DNA of 64,000 bases, taken from the NCBI RefSeq assembly GCF_000471905.2, contig NW_006494931.1, positions 8,139,302 to 8,203,301 of the forward strand, in the 5' to 3' direction. Position 1 is the first letter of the stretch; every line of letters starts with the position of its first letter. Positions 1 through 9,655 of this stretch are shown piece after piece. Under the pieces are notes generated by a model. That model was not told the DNA's origin, did not search any database, and worked only from the letters and a program-made list of their open reading frames with translations. This DNA is from Amborella trichopoda (lineage: Eukaryota; Streptophyta; Magnoliopsida; Amborellales; Amborellaceae). The translations under genes and the position numbers were made by a program.

Positions 1-530
1 GAAGTGTCCTCGTATGAATCACATAGTCCTTGAATAGATGTGTGTAGTGCTTTCTCCGCAATGACCTGTGCTTCATTGTCTTGCAGCATATGGCAAGCCT
101 CTTGAGAATAAAAGCTTTGTCCCCTCGATTCTCTTAGCCTCTGCTCGAAGTCGGGTTGCGGGGGCCACTGGGGTTTCTTTGGCTTCGACTTCTTGTGCTT
201 TTTTGAAGAAGGTGGCTCTACCTTGGCTTTAGTTGCTGGGGCATCAGCAACTGTTAGGAATCCTGCTGCCTGCTCTAGGGTCTTTCTCAATTGCTTTCAC
301 TACGTTCTGCTTATATTAGATCCTACGAGTTCTCGGTTTAGAGCCTCAAAGTCTAGGCATATCAAGGATGTACTCGCAGGGAATGTAGAAGAGGGCTAAT
401 GAGAAGCAAGAGAAGAAGGAGGAGAAGGGTTAGAAGGTGGGGTATCATTCCCCTCATCAGATCAATCTGGGCAGCTTTTTACATCATCACCAAGGTTGGA
501 CGGGTGCAGGGGGTCTTTTAGGTCTTTCCC
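1..530 (-). pseudogene. gag C-terminal tail of element A (degenerate)
   Basis: The DNA from about 90 to 410 matches the B copy at 6955-7260 and the C copy at 39745-40030. All encode a short Ala-rich segment followed by a basic Lys/Arg/Pro run and an acidic stretch, the end of gag before the protease in this family. Here the frame is interrupted, so no complete product is expected. The first ~90 bases do not match B, which has a deletion at that point, and probably lead toward the protease. Function is inferred from position only. Confidence 0.5.
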
Positions 531-1877
531 TTACTTAGACCTTTGGGAAGTGCTTTCAACGTTGTTACCCTCATTGGACGTATGCTGATTGGGAGATGGC
601 ACGGGGACATCTTCTTTACAGGATGAAGAAGGAAGAAGGATCATGTCAGGGATGAAATCCAGTAAAGTTGGTAGTTGAGGAAGAGGCCTAAGAAATTCTT
701 GCTCAACTGTGGGTTGAGCGGTCTTGTTTCTTCGACGAGTAGCCCTTGGTGCCCATCTTTTTCTGGTTTTCTGAGGTGATGCTTGATTCATCTCACTGGG
801 CTGGCAAACAACCTTAGCTTGGCGAACTGCATCTCGCCTTATAGACTTGAGTCTGCTTCGGCCATGGTAGACTATCCTTAGCTGAGGATTCGAGGGTTCC
901 GTAGAGTCTAAGTCATTGATAAGAAGGTCTTGCTTTGGGAGATCTCCTTGCCCCAATGGAGAAGTGACTTGGGGGTCACTTACAGGGAGATTGTAAAACT
1001 TCTGACACACCCCCATTTTCTTTGTGAATATATCAAGGAAACCCTTGCATTCTGATAGGTAATGTCCTCTTATCTGATGGTAGGGGCACCAACGATCTTC
1101 AGTCCCCTTAGCAAGGGGACGAGGTTGCCTTACTTGCTTCAGTGTGATTATGCCTTTCTCAAGCATTAAAATGAAGAAGGCGTAAAGGATATCGAGCATT
1201 TCGTCTTCCTCTTGGATAGTTACAGCATGAGAGGCTTTGACTACCTCGAAGGCCTTCTTTAAGTCCTCAAGCTTTATCTGACCTTTCAGAATCAAGGCCT
1301 CAATAATATCCTTCAATGTGTAGCAGTCATCTGTAGGATGACTGATCCTCTGATGGTAAGCACAATAATTCACCTGAGTGTCAAGGCCAGGTTGCTCAGG
1401 GAATATGGTTTCTGGAAGCTGAATCATATTTTGTTCCAATAATAATCGAAACAGCGTAGGAATCCATTCCTTCTCGAAGGGGTAGACCTTGTTCCTATGT
1501 CTGGTGAAATAATCACCCCGATCAAGGATGGCCAGTGGAGGTATCCGATTGTACGACTGTTGCTGCTTGCCAGCCTGGGGTGCTACCTTTTTTGTGCTTA
1601 CCCCTATAGAAAGGCCCAAAGTTTGGGAGGGAGACTTCTTTGAATCAGCGACCATGATGGCTGCATTAATTACTCCTTTCTGTTGGCTGCCCCGTGTGTT
1701 ATTCCAAGAGTTACCATTGCCCTGGTTGTTTGTTGAACTTGTAGATGGTTGTCGTGTCACACCAAGGTGGCGTGATGGACTTTCTATGCAAAGTGACTTA
1801 GAGATTAGCTCTGAGATGAAGGTTGGATTAGAGGCTCGACATGTAGAGTGATCTCGGGTCGCATGTTCTGCATGCAA
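531..1877 (-). CDS. Retrotransposon gag, nucleocapsid part with two CxxH zinc knuckles (copy A)
   Basis: An open stretch of 448 codons. It has no start context of its own and is the downstream part of gag, shifted in frame from the capsid part (1880-2714). Near residues 168-182 it has C-A-Y-H...H-P-T-D-D-C and near residues 265-280 W-C-P-Y-H...H-Y-L-S-E-C. This Cys-x2-His...His-x4-Cys pattern is typical of Tat-group gag and is expected to bind RNA or metal. A basic Arg/Lys-rich segment follows near residues 340-390, then a Pro/Ser-rich acidic tail. B keeps the same region with more breaks; C has lost both knuckles. As a piece of a dead element it is unlikely to be expressed as a useful protein. 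Confidence 0.7.
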   Translation of the reverse strand: MHAEHATRDHSTCRASNPTFISELISKSLCIESPSRHLGVTRQPSTSSTNNQGNGNSWNNTRGSQQKGVINAAIMVADSKKSPSQTLGLSIGVSTKKVAPQAGKQQQSYNRIPPLAILDRGDYFTRHRNKVYPFEKEWIPTLFRLLLEQNMIQLPETIFPEQPGLDTQVNYCAYHQRISHPTDDCYTLKDIIEALILKGQIKLEDLKKAFEVVKASHAVTIQEEDEMLDILYAFFILMLEKGIITLKQVRQPRPLAKGTEDRWCPYHQIRGHYLSECKGFLDIFTKKMGVCQKFYNLPVSDPQVTSPLGQGDLPKQDLLINDLDSTEPSNPQLRIVYHGRSRLKSIRRDAVRQAKVVCQPSEMNQASPQKTRKRWAPRATRRRNKTAQPTVEQEFLRPLPQLPTLLDFIPDMILLPSSSCKEDVPVPSPNQHTSNEGNNVESTSQRSK

Positions 1878-1879
1878 GT

Positions 1880-2714
1880 TTGGACTGCTTCCTTCTTAGA
1901 CCTAGGATTAGGGTGGCGCGAAGCCAAATTTCTCCATCTTGATATGAACTAATCTACGGGCTCATCGGAGTCAGGGTGAGAAGTTCGATGGTTTGAATTC
2001 TCTCTCGACCTCATAGAAGCGTTGATAGAATAGCTTCTCCATGTCCTCCCACGTATGTACTGAGTTTGGAGGAAGTCGGGCATACCATTGAAATGTTGAG
2101 CCATCAAGGGTCTCAACGAACTGTCGGAGAAGAGGTCTCCCATCAGCCACTGTTTCTCGACATGCTACCTGAAAGTGGGCAATACGCTAGTTTGGGGACG
2201 TGGTTCCATTGAATAAATGAAATTTCCCTTTCTTATAAAATGAGGGAAATGGGACCTGATCAATATACGAGGAGTATGACCTTTGATAATGAGTTTCACC
2301 CTATATCCTCGTGATTTGTCTGTTCTTTAGGCTAAGGGTGATCATAGCGTCAATGTCTGTCTGAGAGACTGAATGAGGGACAAAATTTTCTTGTGAGGTA
2401 GAAGGAGGGGGCTGTCGTACAGGTGCACCATCAGAGTGATGGGAATTGATCTCATGGTTAGCCGACCGGCGTGCGACATCGATACGATCGGTCTTTTCTA
2501 TCATCGCATGCACCATATCCTCAAACTTGTTCATGCGCTCTTCCTGGGCATCACCGGGCTCGCTTACGACCATTACGCTAACCGCTTCACTATGGAGGTC
2601 GAAGTAAGTGACAGTAGAGGTCTTGCGAACTCGACGGCTCGACTCTTGTGATAAGTCAGTCAGCAGGGGACCAGCAAGCCCTGACTGAACTCGACTCTTG
2701 TATGCTGATCGCAT
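1880..2714 (-). pseudogene. Retrotransposon gag, N-terminal and capsid part (copy A, frameshifted)
   Basis: The first ORF (2301-2714) contains the conserved gag entry M-N-K-F-E-D-M, the H-S-D-G region and the segment L-K-N-R-Q-I. After a stop the capsid core continues with F-Q-W-Y-A-R-L-P-P-N-S and F-Y-E-V-E-R-E (about 1960-2190), matching copy B (9074-9655) and copy C (40934-41617). This is the retrotransposon gag domain that assembles the particle. At least two breaks separate it from the zinc-knuckle part downstream. Confidence 0.7.
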
Positions 2715-3915
2715 TTGGATCCATTCTCGACGATCTTGGGACCGTGTTGCTGAGAGGCTGGGTCTTTTTCTACAACAGTAACCATAGCCTAGGGCTCATG
2801 GAGCTCTTCTTCAGGCTTCATTGTCTACAGGGGATAGAAGGAATTTAGGTGAAGAGGGTCATCAGAATTGATTGTTTTGACTGCCGTGGTCACCTTCCTA
2901 GTCAAAATTTACAGACCTCTATCACGTTTAGCCTTGAGGTTTTGATGGACCTCGTGCTAAAACTACGATCTAGGTCGTGGCTGGTTAGATCTTCTTGCAC
3001 AAGAGACAACTATCTCCATCAAGTGCGGCAATGGATGAGGGTCATGAACTGGAGTCATCTTGGGCCGGGGAGGATGAAGGACTTGATCTTCCATCAGATC
3101 GATGCCCCGAGGTCTCTTGTGGGCTCGAGATAGGGCTGGTTTAGGATGGTACTCTTAGGGAAAACCTTCAAGTATCAAGGCTGAAGGTTCTCTCTCGATG
3201 AACAAGGAGTGGGCTAGAGCAAGGTTGACTCATAAGGAGGCTTGAGTCGAGGGTGAGAGGGCGTCAGGGATGGCGACGCTTGTGCGCCCCTTAAAGAAGG
3301 GTTACAGGAGACCTGGGGGTCAGCTCGGGCTCGAGAAAGTGGTCTGGCAAGTGTTTGCAAGAGATCAGGTGTAGGACTGTCCCTTATAGAGTGCACTTGT
3401 GTGTGCAGTGCAAGAGGATTAGAAGGTCCTCTCTTGTGTACTCGGGTTGGCGTGGCAATGGTGTTGCCCCGAGCAGTGAGATGCATATGAGCAGCATGCG
3501 CTTGACCTGGCTTTGGAAGGTTCAATCTTGAACACGGACTCTAGATAACAGAGGGGTTGCCTCGAGGTCTGGCTTGAGTGGGCAACCCACGAGCCTTGTG
3601 GTATGTGTGAGGGATGGAGACCGTGGGGTTTCCGCCTCGATGTGTTGAGCCTCTAAGATCAGAGACCAATGGTGTAGAAATGTGAGGGGTAGCCCTATGG
3701 TGACCCATAAAAGCAATGATAGCTTGTTTGCCTTTTGAAGAATAAGACTGGGCAGCCTTTCGACGTACCTCAGAAACATGACCGGCAAGTGACTCGCAGG
3801 TGACTAAGTGCATACTGTGTGGGGCAACAGAAGTGCTGCCGATGCAGGGCACTTTGATGTAGTTTCCACCAGAGCAAGGGGATAGGGAGTGAGGGACTTT
3901 TAGGTCCTGCCTCAC
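2715..3915 (-). pseudogene. Upstream ORF between LTR and gag (copy A), unknown function
   Basis: Several overlapping minus-strand ORFs (3541-3915, 3522-3788, 3214-3525) together read as one broken protein collinear with the upstream ORF in copies B and C. Recognisable shared blocks are D-L-K-V-P-H-S near the start, G-H-V-S-E-V-R-R-K-A-A-Q, and a Pro/Arg/His-rich middle. The ATG seen in C at 43228 is lost here. Ogre-type elements are known to carry an extra ORF before gag with no assigned function, and this fits that position. I recognise no domain in it. Confidence 0.45.
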
Positions 3916-4153
3916 AACGGTTCAGGTTAAGACCTGGGAGCTAGACAAGGGGTCTGTGCTCAAGAGGATGATTGGGAACGAAGTTGATGGAACTTGTTCC
4001 CTAGGGCCACTCTCGAATACGGGGATAAGAAAATTCTAGATCCGGATAATGGGTTATAGATCCTGAAAGCCATAATAAAATGTGAAAGGATAATGAAAGC
4101 AGACAAAAGACGAAACTAGCCAAAGAGGAACGATCAGACTAAGGGGTAATAAG

Positions 4154-4171
4154 TCCCCAGTGGAGTCACCA
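4154..4171 (-). other. Primer-binding site, element A
   Basis: On the minus strand this reads TGGTGACTCCACTGGGGA, three bases after the end of the LTR. Copies B and C have close variants at the same place. This form is common in Tat-group elements and is usually attributed to a tRNA-Arg primer; the tRNA identity is from memory, not tested. Confidence 0.7.
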
Positions 4172-4174
4172 AGC

Positions 4175-5030
4175 TGGTTAGGTGCCTCGATCTCGCCCTC
4201 CAGATCCTTTGGGGATCAGGCGACACACGCTTCCGGTTCAAGGGAAGACCTGAGACATTTTTGAGATCACTCTCTCGGGAACCTCGTTCGAGAATGAGGC
4301 TAGGTATTACCAACCAGTGAGAGAGGAATTTAAAGGTGGGTTCAGGAATTACTTGGGCTAACTCACGTGGGCGCCCTCTTAGATCATGAAGAAAGCCCCC
4401 CAGTAATAAAACTGATTCGGAATTGCCTCCCTTGGCTTGCATTCCTCTTATTTTCTGCTTTTCTGTAATCACACAAATATATGGCAAAGGTTGTAAGATA
4501 GGTGGGCCAAACCTCACCCTTTTCCTCTTTGATGAATGTACACAAGCATGCGCATTCAAAAAGAAGAAGAGAAGAAAGACCGAGGAGAGAAGAATTTGAC
4601 TAAGTGAGAGGATCAGAGTGGTGACTAGACTGGTGGATAATTGGCCTGAAGTGGTAGCAAAACTGGCTTGGTAACTAAGACCAGCTCACAAGATTACTAC
4701 TAGATGTCATTACCAATACCAACTAGCTAGGCACGATGGTCAGTCTGTTGTAGCAATAAAGCGGGCCAAGTAATCCTGGCACAACAACATTACGGCTAGA
4801 CGACAGGACTACCATGAGAGGCTAATCTCAATCCCTCTTAGTCGAACGAAGGAGTAACAAAATTAAGAGTATGAGGAAAGAATAAGAGGAGAAGAAGGGA
4901 AATAAAGGAGGGAGAAGAAAAGAAGAGAAGAGTATGAAAGATGAGAGGATAAAGGAGAGAGAGGGAAAGAAGGTGCAGCCGGTGCTAAGCATTGTCGACT
5001 ATGTCAAAAGGAAGAGAAAGGAGAGGCAGT
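4175..5030 (-). mobile_element. LTR between elements A and B, truncated
   Basis: It begins with TGGTTAGGTGCC and aligns with the B LTR from 11337 and the C LTRs from 26658 and 43472 for about 850 bp. It includes one unit of the hairpin array near 4976-5010. It stops at about 5030, where copy B pol sequence begins, so roughly the right-hand two thirds (TATA box and U3) are missing. It carries the PBS on its left, so it is the 5' LTR of copy A; it may also have been the 3' LTR of copy B before a deletion. Confidence 0.75.
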
Positions 5031-5199
5031 AGGCTCCGTCGAAGTATAATTCCCACACAAGAGCAAGGTCGGCACAAAATACTTCTTCATCAGGGAGGTC
5101 GCTTGATAAAGGAGATTCGGCTGGCACGGGGTGTGATGCTAGAAAGTCAGCCTAGGCCTGGCCCTTGATGGCCTTTTGTGGGACATATGTGACGTCAAA
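5031..5199 (-). pseudogene. Connection and start of second (aRNH-type) RNase H, copy B, truncated
   Basis: After one stop beyond the first RNase H, the frame continues with Y-V-P-Q-K-A-I-K-G-Q-A, A-D-F-L-A-S-H-P and D-L-P-D-E-E-V-F. It ends at W-E-L-Y-F-D-G-A-Y, the opening strand of the second RNase H with its first catalytic Asp. The rest is absent because LTR A begins at about 5030. This block places the element in the Tat clade. Confidence 0.75.
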
Positions 5200-5721
5200 C
5201 TACATCAGCAATAATGCCCACTTGGCAAGGCGTCTTGACAAATATGGACGTGTCATGAGAAATTTTACAGGATCAGCTTTTGATATAAGTTTCACCTCAT
5301 GACCAAGCAAGTAATGGCAAAGTTTTTGTACTGCGAAGATCAGGGCCAGACACATCTTCTCAATAGGGGGATAGTTCTTCTCAACTCCTTGCATTCTATG
5401 GTTGAGGTAAAATAACACAGTCTCCTTTCGTTCTTCATTGTTTTGTACCAACAATGCTCCGAATAACTCATCTAAAGCAGTCACGTACAGAATGAGGGGT
5501 TTCCCCAATACTGGTGTAGAGAGCACTGGAGGGTTGAGCAAATAATGCTTGATGTCGGCAAGGGCGGCCTGACATGCTTTATCCCAAATGAATGGGGTAT
5601 CTTTCTTTAGAATATGTTCAAAGGGTTTACGATGACCTGAGAGGTTCGAGATGAACTTACGACTGTATGCCAGTTGCCCTTGAAGAGAGCGCAATTCTCG
5701 AAGTGTAGTGGGTGATGGCAT
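5200..5721 (-). CDS. Retrotransposon RT thumb and RNase H domain (copy B)
   Basis: An open stretch of 173 codons continuing the reverse transcriptase after a frameshift near 5740. It starts with the connection M-P-S-P-T-T-L-R-E-L-R-S-L-Q-G and enters RNase H at L-I-L-Y-V-T-A-L-D-E. It keeps N-Y-P-P-I-E-K-M-C-L-A-L, with the second acidic residue, and ends at R-R-L-A-K-W-A-L-L. The role in a live element is to degrade the RNA of the RNA/DNA hybrid. The first catalytic Asp block is altered relative to the usual A-T-D, so activity is doubtful. Confidence 0.75.
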   Translation of the reverse strand: MPSPTTLRELRSLQGQLAYSRKFISNLSGHRKPFEHILKKDTPFIWDKACQAALADIKHYLLNPPVLSTPVLGKPLILYVTALDELFGALLVQNNEERKETVLFYLNHRMQGVEKNYPPIEKMCLALIFAVQKLCHYLLGHEVKLISKADPVKFLMTRPYLSRRLAKWALLLM

Positions 5722-5763
5722 TTCTTAGATTGCCTTGATCTTAACTGGCTCAACTTCAAGGCC

Positions 5764-6558
5764 TCAATGTCTGACGATGAACCCCAAGAATTTTTCGGAG
5801 CGCAAGCCAAAATCGCATTTCAACGGGTTCATTTTATGTTGATGTAGACATAGTCGCTCAAATACTTTTTCACGGTCCTTCATGTGAGCATCCTTCTCTT
5901 CAGGTTTTACCACCAAGTCATCTACATAACACGCAACCTCTTTGTGTATCATGTCTTTGAAAATGGTCGTCATTGCTCTTTGATATGTAGCCTCAGCATT
6001 CTTTAATCCAAAAGGCATCATTATGTAACAAAAGACCCCTTTTGGAGTTAAGAATGCAGTGGCCTCTTCATCTTCGAGCGTCATCCTTATTTGATTATAC
6101 CCGGAGTATCCGTCCATGAAGGAAATGATTTGACAGTGAGTTGTCGAGTCGATGAGCATCTCTGTGAATGGCAATGGGAAGTCATCCTTAGAACAGTCGA
6201 TGTTCAATTCGTGAACGTCAATACACACTCTAATTTGACCATTCTTTTTCTTAACCGAAATGACATTTGCTAGCCATTTCAGGTATTTGACTTCACGAAT
6301 GAAACCTGCTTGTCTGAGTTTGGTTATCTTGGCATCTATCTGAATCTTGAGGTCAGGCCTGAACCTTCTCGACTTCTGTTTGACTGGTTTGATAGTTGGA
6401 TCCATGTCAAGATGGTAAACTGCTACTTGAGGGTCTAACATAGGTATCTCATGATAGTGCCAAGCAAAGATGTCTCGGTTTGCTTTCAAGAAGGTGGTGA
6501 AATCTTCCTTTTCTCCTAGAGACATATTCACTGAAATGAAAGTGGGTCTGGGATCCAC
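5764..6558 (-). CDS. Ty3-type reverse transcriptase fingers and palm (copy B)
   Basis: An open stretch of 264 codons. It shows F-A-W-H-Y-H-E-I-P-M near residues 31-40, V-K-K-K-N-G-Q-I-R-V-C-I-D near 100-115, M-D-G-Y-S-G-Y-N-Q-I near 146-155 and the catalytic Y-V-D-D at about residues 211-214, all intact. It ends at E-K-F-L-G-F-I-V, after which a frameshift separates it from the thumb and RNase H at 5200-5721. In a live element it copies the RNA genome into DNA inside the particle. Confidence 0.85.
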   Translation of the reverse strand: MDPRPTFISVNMSLGEKEDFTTFLKANRDIFAWHYHEIPMLDPQVAVYHLDMDPTIKPVKQKSRRFRPDLKIQIDAKITKLRQAGFIREVKYLKWLANVISVKKKNGQIRVCIDVHELNIDCSKDDFPLPFTEMLIDSTTHCQIISFMDGYSGYNQIRMTLEDEEATAFLTPKGVFCYIMMPFGLKNAEATYQRAMTTIFKDMIHKEVACYVDDLVVKPEEKDAHMKDREKVFERLCLHQHKMNPLKCDFGLRSEKFLGFIVRH

Positions 6559-6633
6559 TTCGTCTCCAAGATTTATTTCTTCAAGTTCGTTAGCTATGTC
6601 CTGACCACCTTCTTCCTAATCTTCTGGAGCCTC

Positions 6634-6951
6634 TTATAGTTCTTCATTGTCATTTTGAGAGATTTTTTGATAAACCTCAAGTGCAGAGACCCATGATCTT
6701 GACATTTCAACCTCTAATAGAGGTTCAAAGTGGGTCATAATTTTTGCACCTTCCTTGAATTGAGTGATGGAAAGGTCAACCTCAAACGTGGTGAACACGT
6801 CAGGTTGGAGAGGCTTGTTTTGAACGTTAGAGGGGAATTGAGGTTCAACGATGATGATGGGAAGAGTGCCTTTGTTCGAACCATACAGTATTTGTATGGA
6901 TGCCTGGAGTATTTGCTCCAAGCCAGCCGATTCTTCATAAAGTTGTATCAT
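6634..6951 (-). pseudogene. Gag/pol linker upstream of RT (copy B)
   Basis: This 105-codon stretch lies between the gag tail and RT, separated from RT by stops near 6620. It has no recognised domain. The right edge (about 6951) is where B departs from A and C, and the protease region present in C at 38841-39423 has no counterpart here. I therefore read it as the segment leading into RT after an internal deletion of the protease. Confidence 0.5.
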
Positions 6952-6963
6952 GTGGCAAGCCTC

Positions 6964-7433
6964 TTAAGAATAGAAGCTTTGTCCACTTGATTCTCTCAAT
7001 CTCTGATCGAAGTCAGGCTCAGGGGACCACTGGGGCTTCTTTGGCTTTGACTTCTTGCGCTTCTTTGATAAAGGTCGCTCTGCATTGGCTTTAGCTGCCA
7101 GGGCATCAGCAACTGTTAAGAATCCTGCTACTTGTGCCAACGTAAGAATCCTGCTGTCTGTGCCAAGGTCTTTCTCAATCACTTCCGCTGCGTCCTGCTT
7201 ATATTGATTCCTTCAAATTCTCGGTCGAGAGCCTCGAAGTCTGGGCACATCAAGGTCGTATCTGTAGAAGACATAAGAGAATGAGAAGCAGGGGAAGAAG
7301 GTGGAGAAGGGTTGGAAAGTGGGGGACTTTTAGGGTTGTTCCCCTCATCAAACCGATCTGGGCAGATTTTTATGTCATCACTAGGATTGGACGGGTGCAG
7401 GGGATCTTTTAGGTCTTTCCCTTGCTCAGACAA
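6964..7433 (-). pseudogene. gag C-terminal tail (copy B)
   Basis: Two overlapping ORFs (7179-7433 and 6964-7182) encode the acidic Ser/Pro-rich end of gag and then an Ala-rich segment with a Lys-rich basic run (K-K-R-K-K-S-K-P-K-K). The sequence matches copies A (1-420) and C (39745-40100). There is a small internal duplication around 7115-7150, where an AAGAATCCTGCT block is repeated. No enzymatic domain is seen. Confidence 0.5.
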
Positions 7434-7720
7434 TTGGGGTGTGCTTTTAATGTCGTCACCCCATCGGACGTGTGCAGGGGATCTTTTAGGTCTTTCCCTT
7501 GCTTAGATCGTTGGGGAGTGCTTTTAACGTCGTCACCCTCATCGGACATGTGCAGGGGATCTTTTAGGTCTTTTCCTTGCTCAGACCATTGGGGAGTGCT
7601 TTTAATGTCGTCACCCTCATCAGATGTGTGCAGGGGATCTTTTAGGTCTTTCCCTTGCTCAAACCGTTGGGGAATGCTTTTAACGTCGTCACCCTCATCG
7701 GACGTTTGCTGAGTGGAAGA
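7391..7720 (-). repeat. 78-bp tandem repeat inside gag, four units plus a part
   Basis: Repeat starts fall at 7391, 7468, 7546, 7624 and 7702, giving a period of 77-78 bp or 26 codons. Each unit encodes a block containing T-S-D-E-G-D-D-(V/I)-K-S-T-P-Q followed by G-K-D-L-K-D-P-L. Copy A has only about one unit and C about one and a half, so the expansion is specific to B. The period is nearly a whole number of codons, so the frame is mostly kept. Confidence 0.85.
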
Positions 7721-8990
7721 TGTCACGGGGATGTCCTCTTGACAGGATGAAGAAGGAAAAAGGATCATGCAGTGGATGAAGTCCAGCAAAGTTGGCAATG
7801 GAGGAAGGGGCTTGATAAGTTCCTGCTCGACTATAGGTTGAGAGGTCTTGTTTCTTTGATGAGTAGACCTTGGTTGCCGTCTTTTTCTGGTTTTTTGAGG
7901 TAATGTGTGATTCATCTCGTTGGGCTGGCGAACAACCTTAGCTTGATGAACTGCTTCTCACCTCAAAGACTTGACTCTACTTTGGCCATGGTAGATCATT
8001 CATGACTAGGAAGTTGAGGGTTCTGCAGGGTCTAAGTCATTGATGGGAAGGTCCTACCTAGTAAGATTTTCCTACCTTGATGAGGAAATGATTTGAGGAT
8101 CACTTACAGAAAGATTGTAGAATTTTTTATACTCCCGCATCTTCTTTGCAAATATTTCAAGGAAAGTTGTGGCATTCTAACAAGTATTGACCTCTTATCT
8201 GATGGTATGGACACCAACGATCTTCAGTCCCCTTAACAAGGTAAAAGGGTTGCCTTGCCTACTTCGGTGTGATTATGCCTTCTTAAAGCATTATCATGAA
8301 GAAGGTGTAAAGAATTTCAGGCACTTAATCCTCCTCCTGGATGGTTACAACATGGGAGGCCTCAACTGCCCCGAAGGTCTTCAAGATTTATCTGACACTT
8401 CTGAATCAGGGCCTCAATGATGTCCTTCAGCATGTAGCAGTCATTCGTAGGATGATTTATCCTCTGATGGTAAGCACAATAATTTGTCGGATCGTTAAGG
8501 CTAGATTGCTCGGGGAACTTGGTTTCTAGAAGCTGGATCACATTCTGCTCCAATAATAATTGGAACAACGTAGGGACCCATTCCTTCTGGAAGGGATAGA
8601 CCTTATTCTTATGCTTGGAGAGATAATCATTTTGATCAAAGTTGGTTGTGGAGGTACCCTATTGTACGACGGTTGTTGCTTGCCAGCCTGGGGTGTTACT
8701 ATTACCGCGGTTACCCCTTTAGAGAGGTCCAAAGTTTGGGGGGAAGCTTTCTTTTAATCAGTGACCATGACGGCTGCATAGATTACACTTTTCTATTTGC
8801 TGCCCCGTGTGTTATTCCGAGAGCTACCATTGCCCCAGTTACTTGCTAAACTTGTAAATGGTTGTCGTGTCGCACCATGATGGCGGGATAAACTTTCTAT
8901 GCGAACTGATTTAGAGATCAACTCTGACATGGAGGTCAAATTGGAGGCCTCGACATGTAGAGCGATATCAGGTCGCATATTCCGCACACA
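7409..8990 (-). pseudogene. gag nucleocapsid part with zinc knuckle (copy B, broken)
   Basis: Four ORF pieces in different frames (8793-8987, 8538-8732, 8362-8568, 7409-7915) align in order with the intact copy A stretch at 531-1877. The first knuckle survives at about 8430-8490 as Y-C-A-Y-H...H-P-T-N-D-C-Y. The second is disrupted. The basic Arg/Lys run occurs near 7850-7900 and the acidic tail holds the 78-bp repeats. No complete protein can be made. Confidence 0.65.
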
Positions 8991-9073
8991 AGTTTGGACT
9001 GCTTCCTCTCAGGCATAGGATTAGAATGGCGGAAAGCCAAGTTTCTCCATCTTGATATGAACTGATCTACAGG

Positions 9074-9655
9074 CTAATCGGGGTCTTGAGTCAGGGTAAG
9101 AAGCTCGATGGTTTGAACCTCTCTCTCGACCTCATAGAAGCGTAGATAGAACCGTTTCTCCATCTCCTCCCATGTATGCACCGAGTTTGGAGGAAGTCGG
9201 GCATACCATTGAAATGTCGGGCCCTCTAGGGTCTCAACGAACTGGCGGAGAATAAGTCTCCCGTTAGCTGCCGTTTCTTGACATGCTGCTTGGAAGTGGG
9301 CGATATGCTGGTTTTGGGAGGTGGTTCCACTTAATAGAGGAAACTTCCTTTTCTTATGGTCTGAGGGGCACGAGACTTGATCAATATATGAGGGGTATGG
9401 TCTTTGATAAGGCATCGCCCCCTGTATGCCTGGAATTTGTCTGTTCTTTAGGCTATGGGTGACCATAGCGTCCACATCAGACTGAGAGACCAGATGAGGG
9501 ACATAATTGTCCTGCAAGGTAGATGGAGGAGGCTGCTGTGGAGGTATACCATCAGAGTGATGGGAATTGACCTCATGGCTAGCCGACTGGCGTGCAGGGT
9601 CAATATGATTGATCTTTTCCATCATCGTGCATACGATATCCTCAAACTTGTTCAT
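9074..9655 (-). CDS. Retrotransposon gag capsid part (copy B)
   Basis: An open stretch of 193 codons starting M-N-K-F-E-D-I. It carries the capsid core F-Q-W-Y-A-R-L-P-P-N-S near residues 150-160, W-E-E-M-E-K-R-F-Y and F-Y-E-V-E-R-E-V-Q, then ends L-T-L-T-Q-D-P-D. The same blocks are in A and C. It would form the structural shell of the particle. The frame is lost just downstream at about 9070. Confidence 0.75.
   Translation of the reverse strand: MNKFEDIVCTMMEKINHIDPARQSASHEVNSHHSDGIPPQQPPPSTLQDNYVPHLVSQSDVDAMVTHSLKNRQIPGIQGAMPYQRPYPSYIDQVSCPSDHKKRKFPLLSGTTSQNQHIAHFQAACQETAANGRLILRQFVETLEGPTFQWYARLPPNSVHTWEEMEKRFYLRFYEVEREVQTIELLTLTQDPD

Larger units (their letters stand above)
1..4174 (-). 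mobile_element. Tat/Ogre-like Ty3 element A, internal region (cut by window edge)
   Basis: The stretch reads, on the minus strand from right to left, as primer-binding site, long leader with an upstream ORF, gag capsid part, gag zinc-knuckle part and gag basic tail. The same order and much of the same sequence recur in copy B (6950-11336) and copy C (39700-43471), which is how the limits were set. The element runs off the left edge before its pol region. Frameshifts and stops break the coding parts, although one 448-codon stretch of gag is still open. Assignment to the Tat/Ogre group rests on copy B's pol, the closest relative in the window. Confidence 0.8.
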
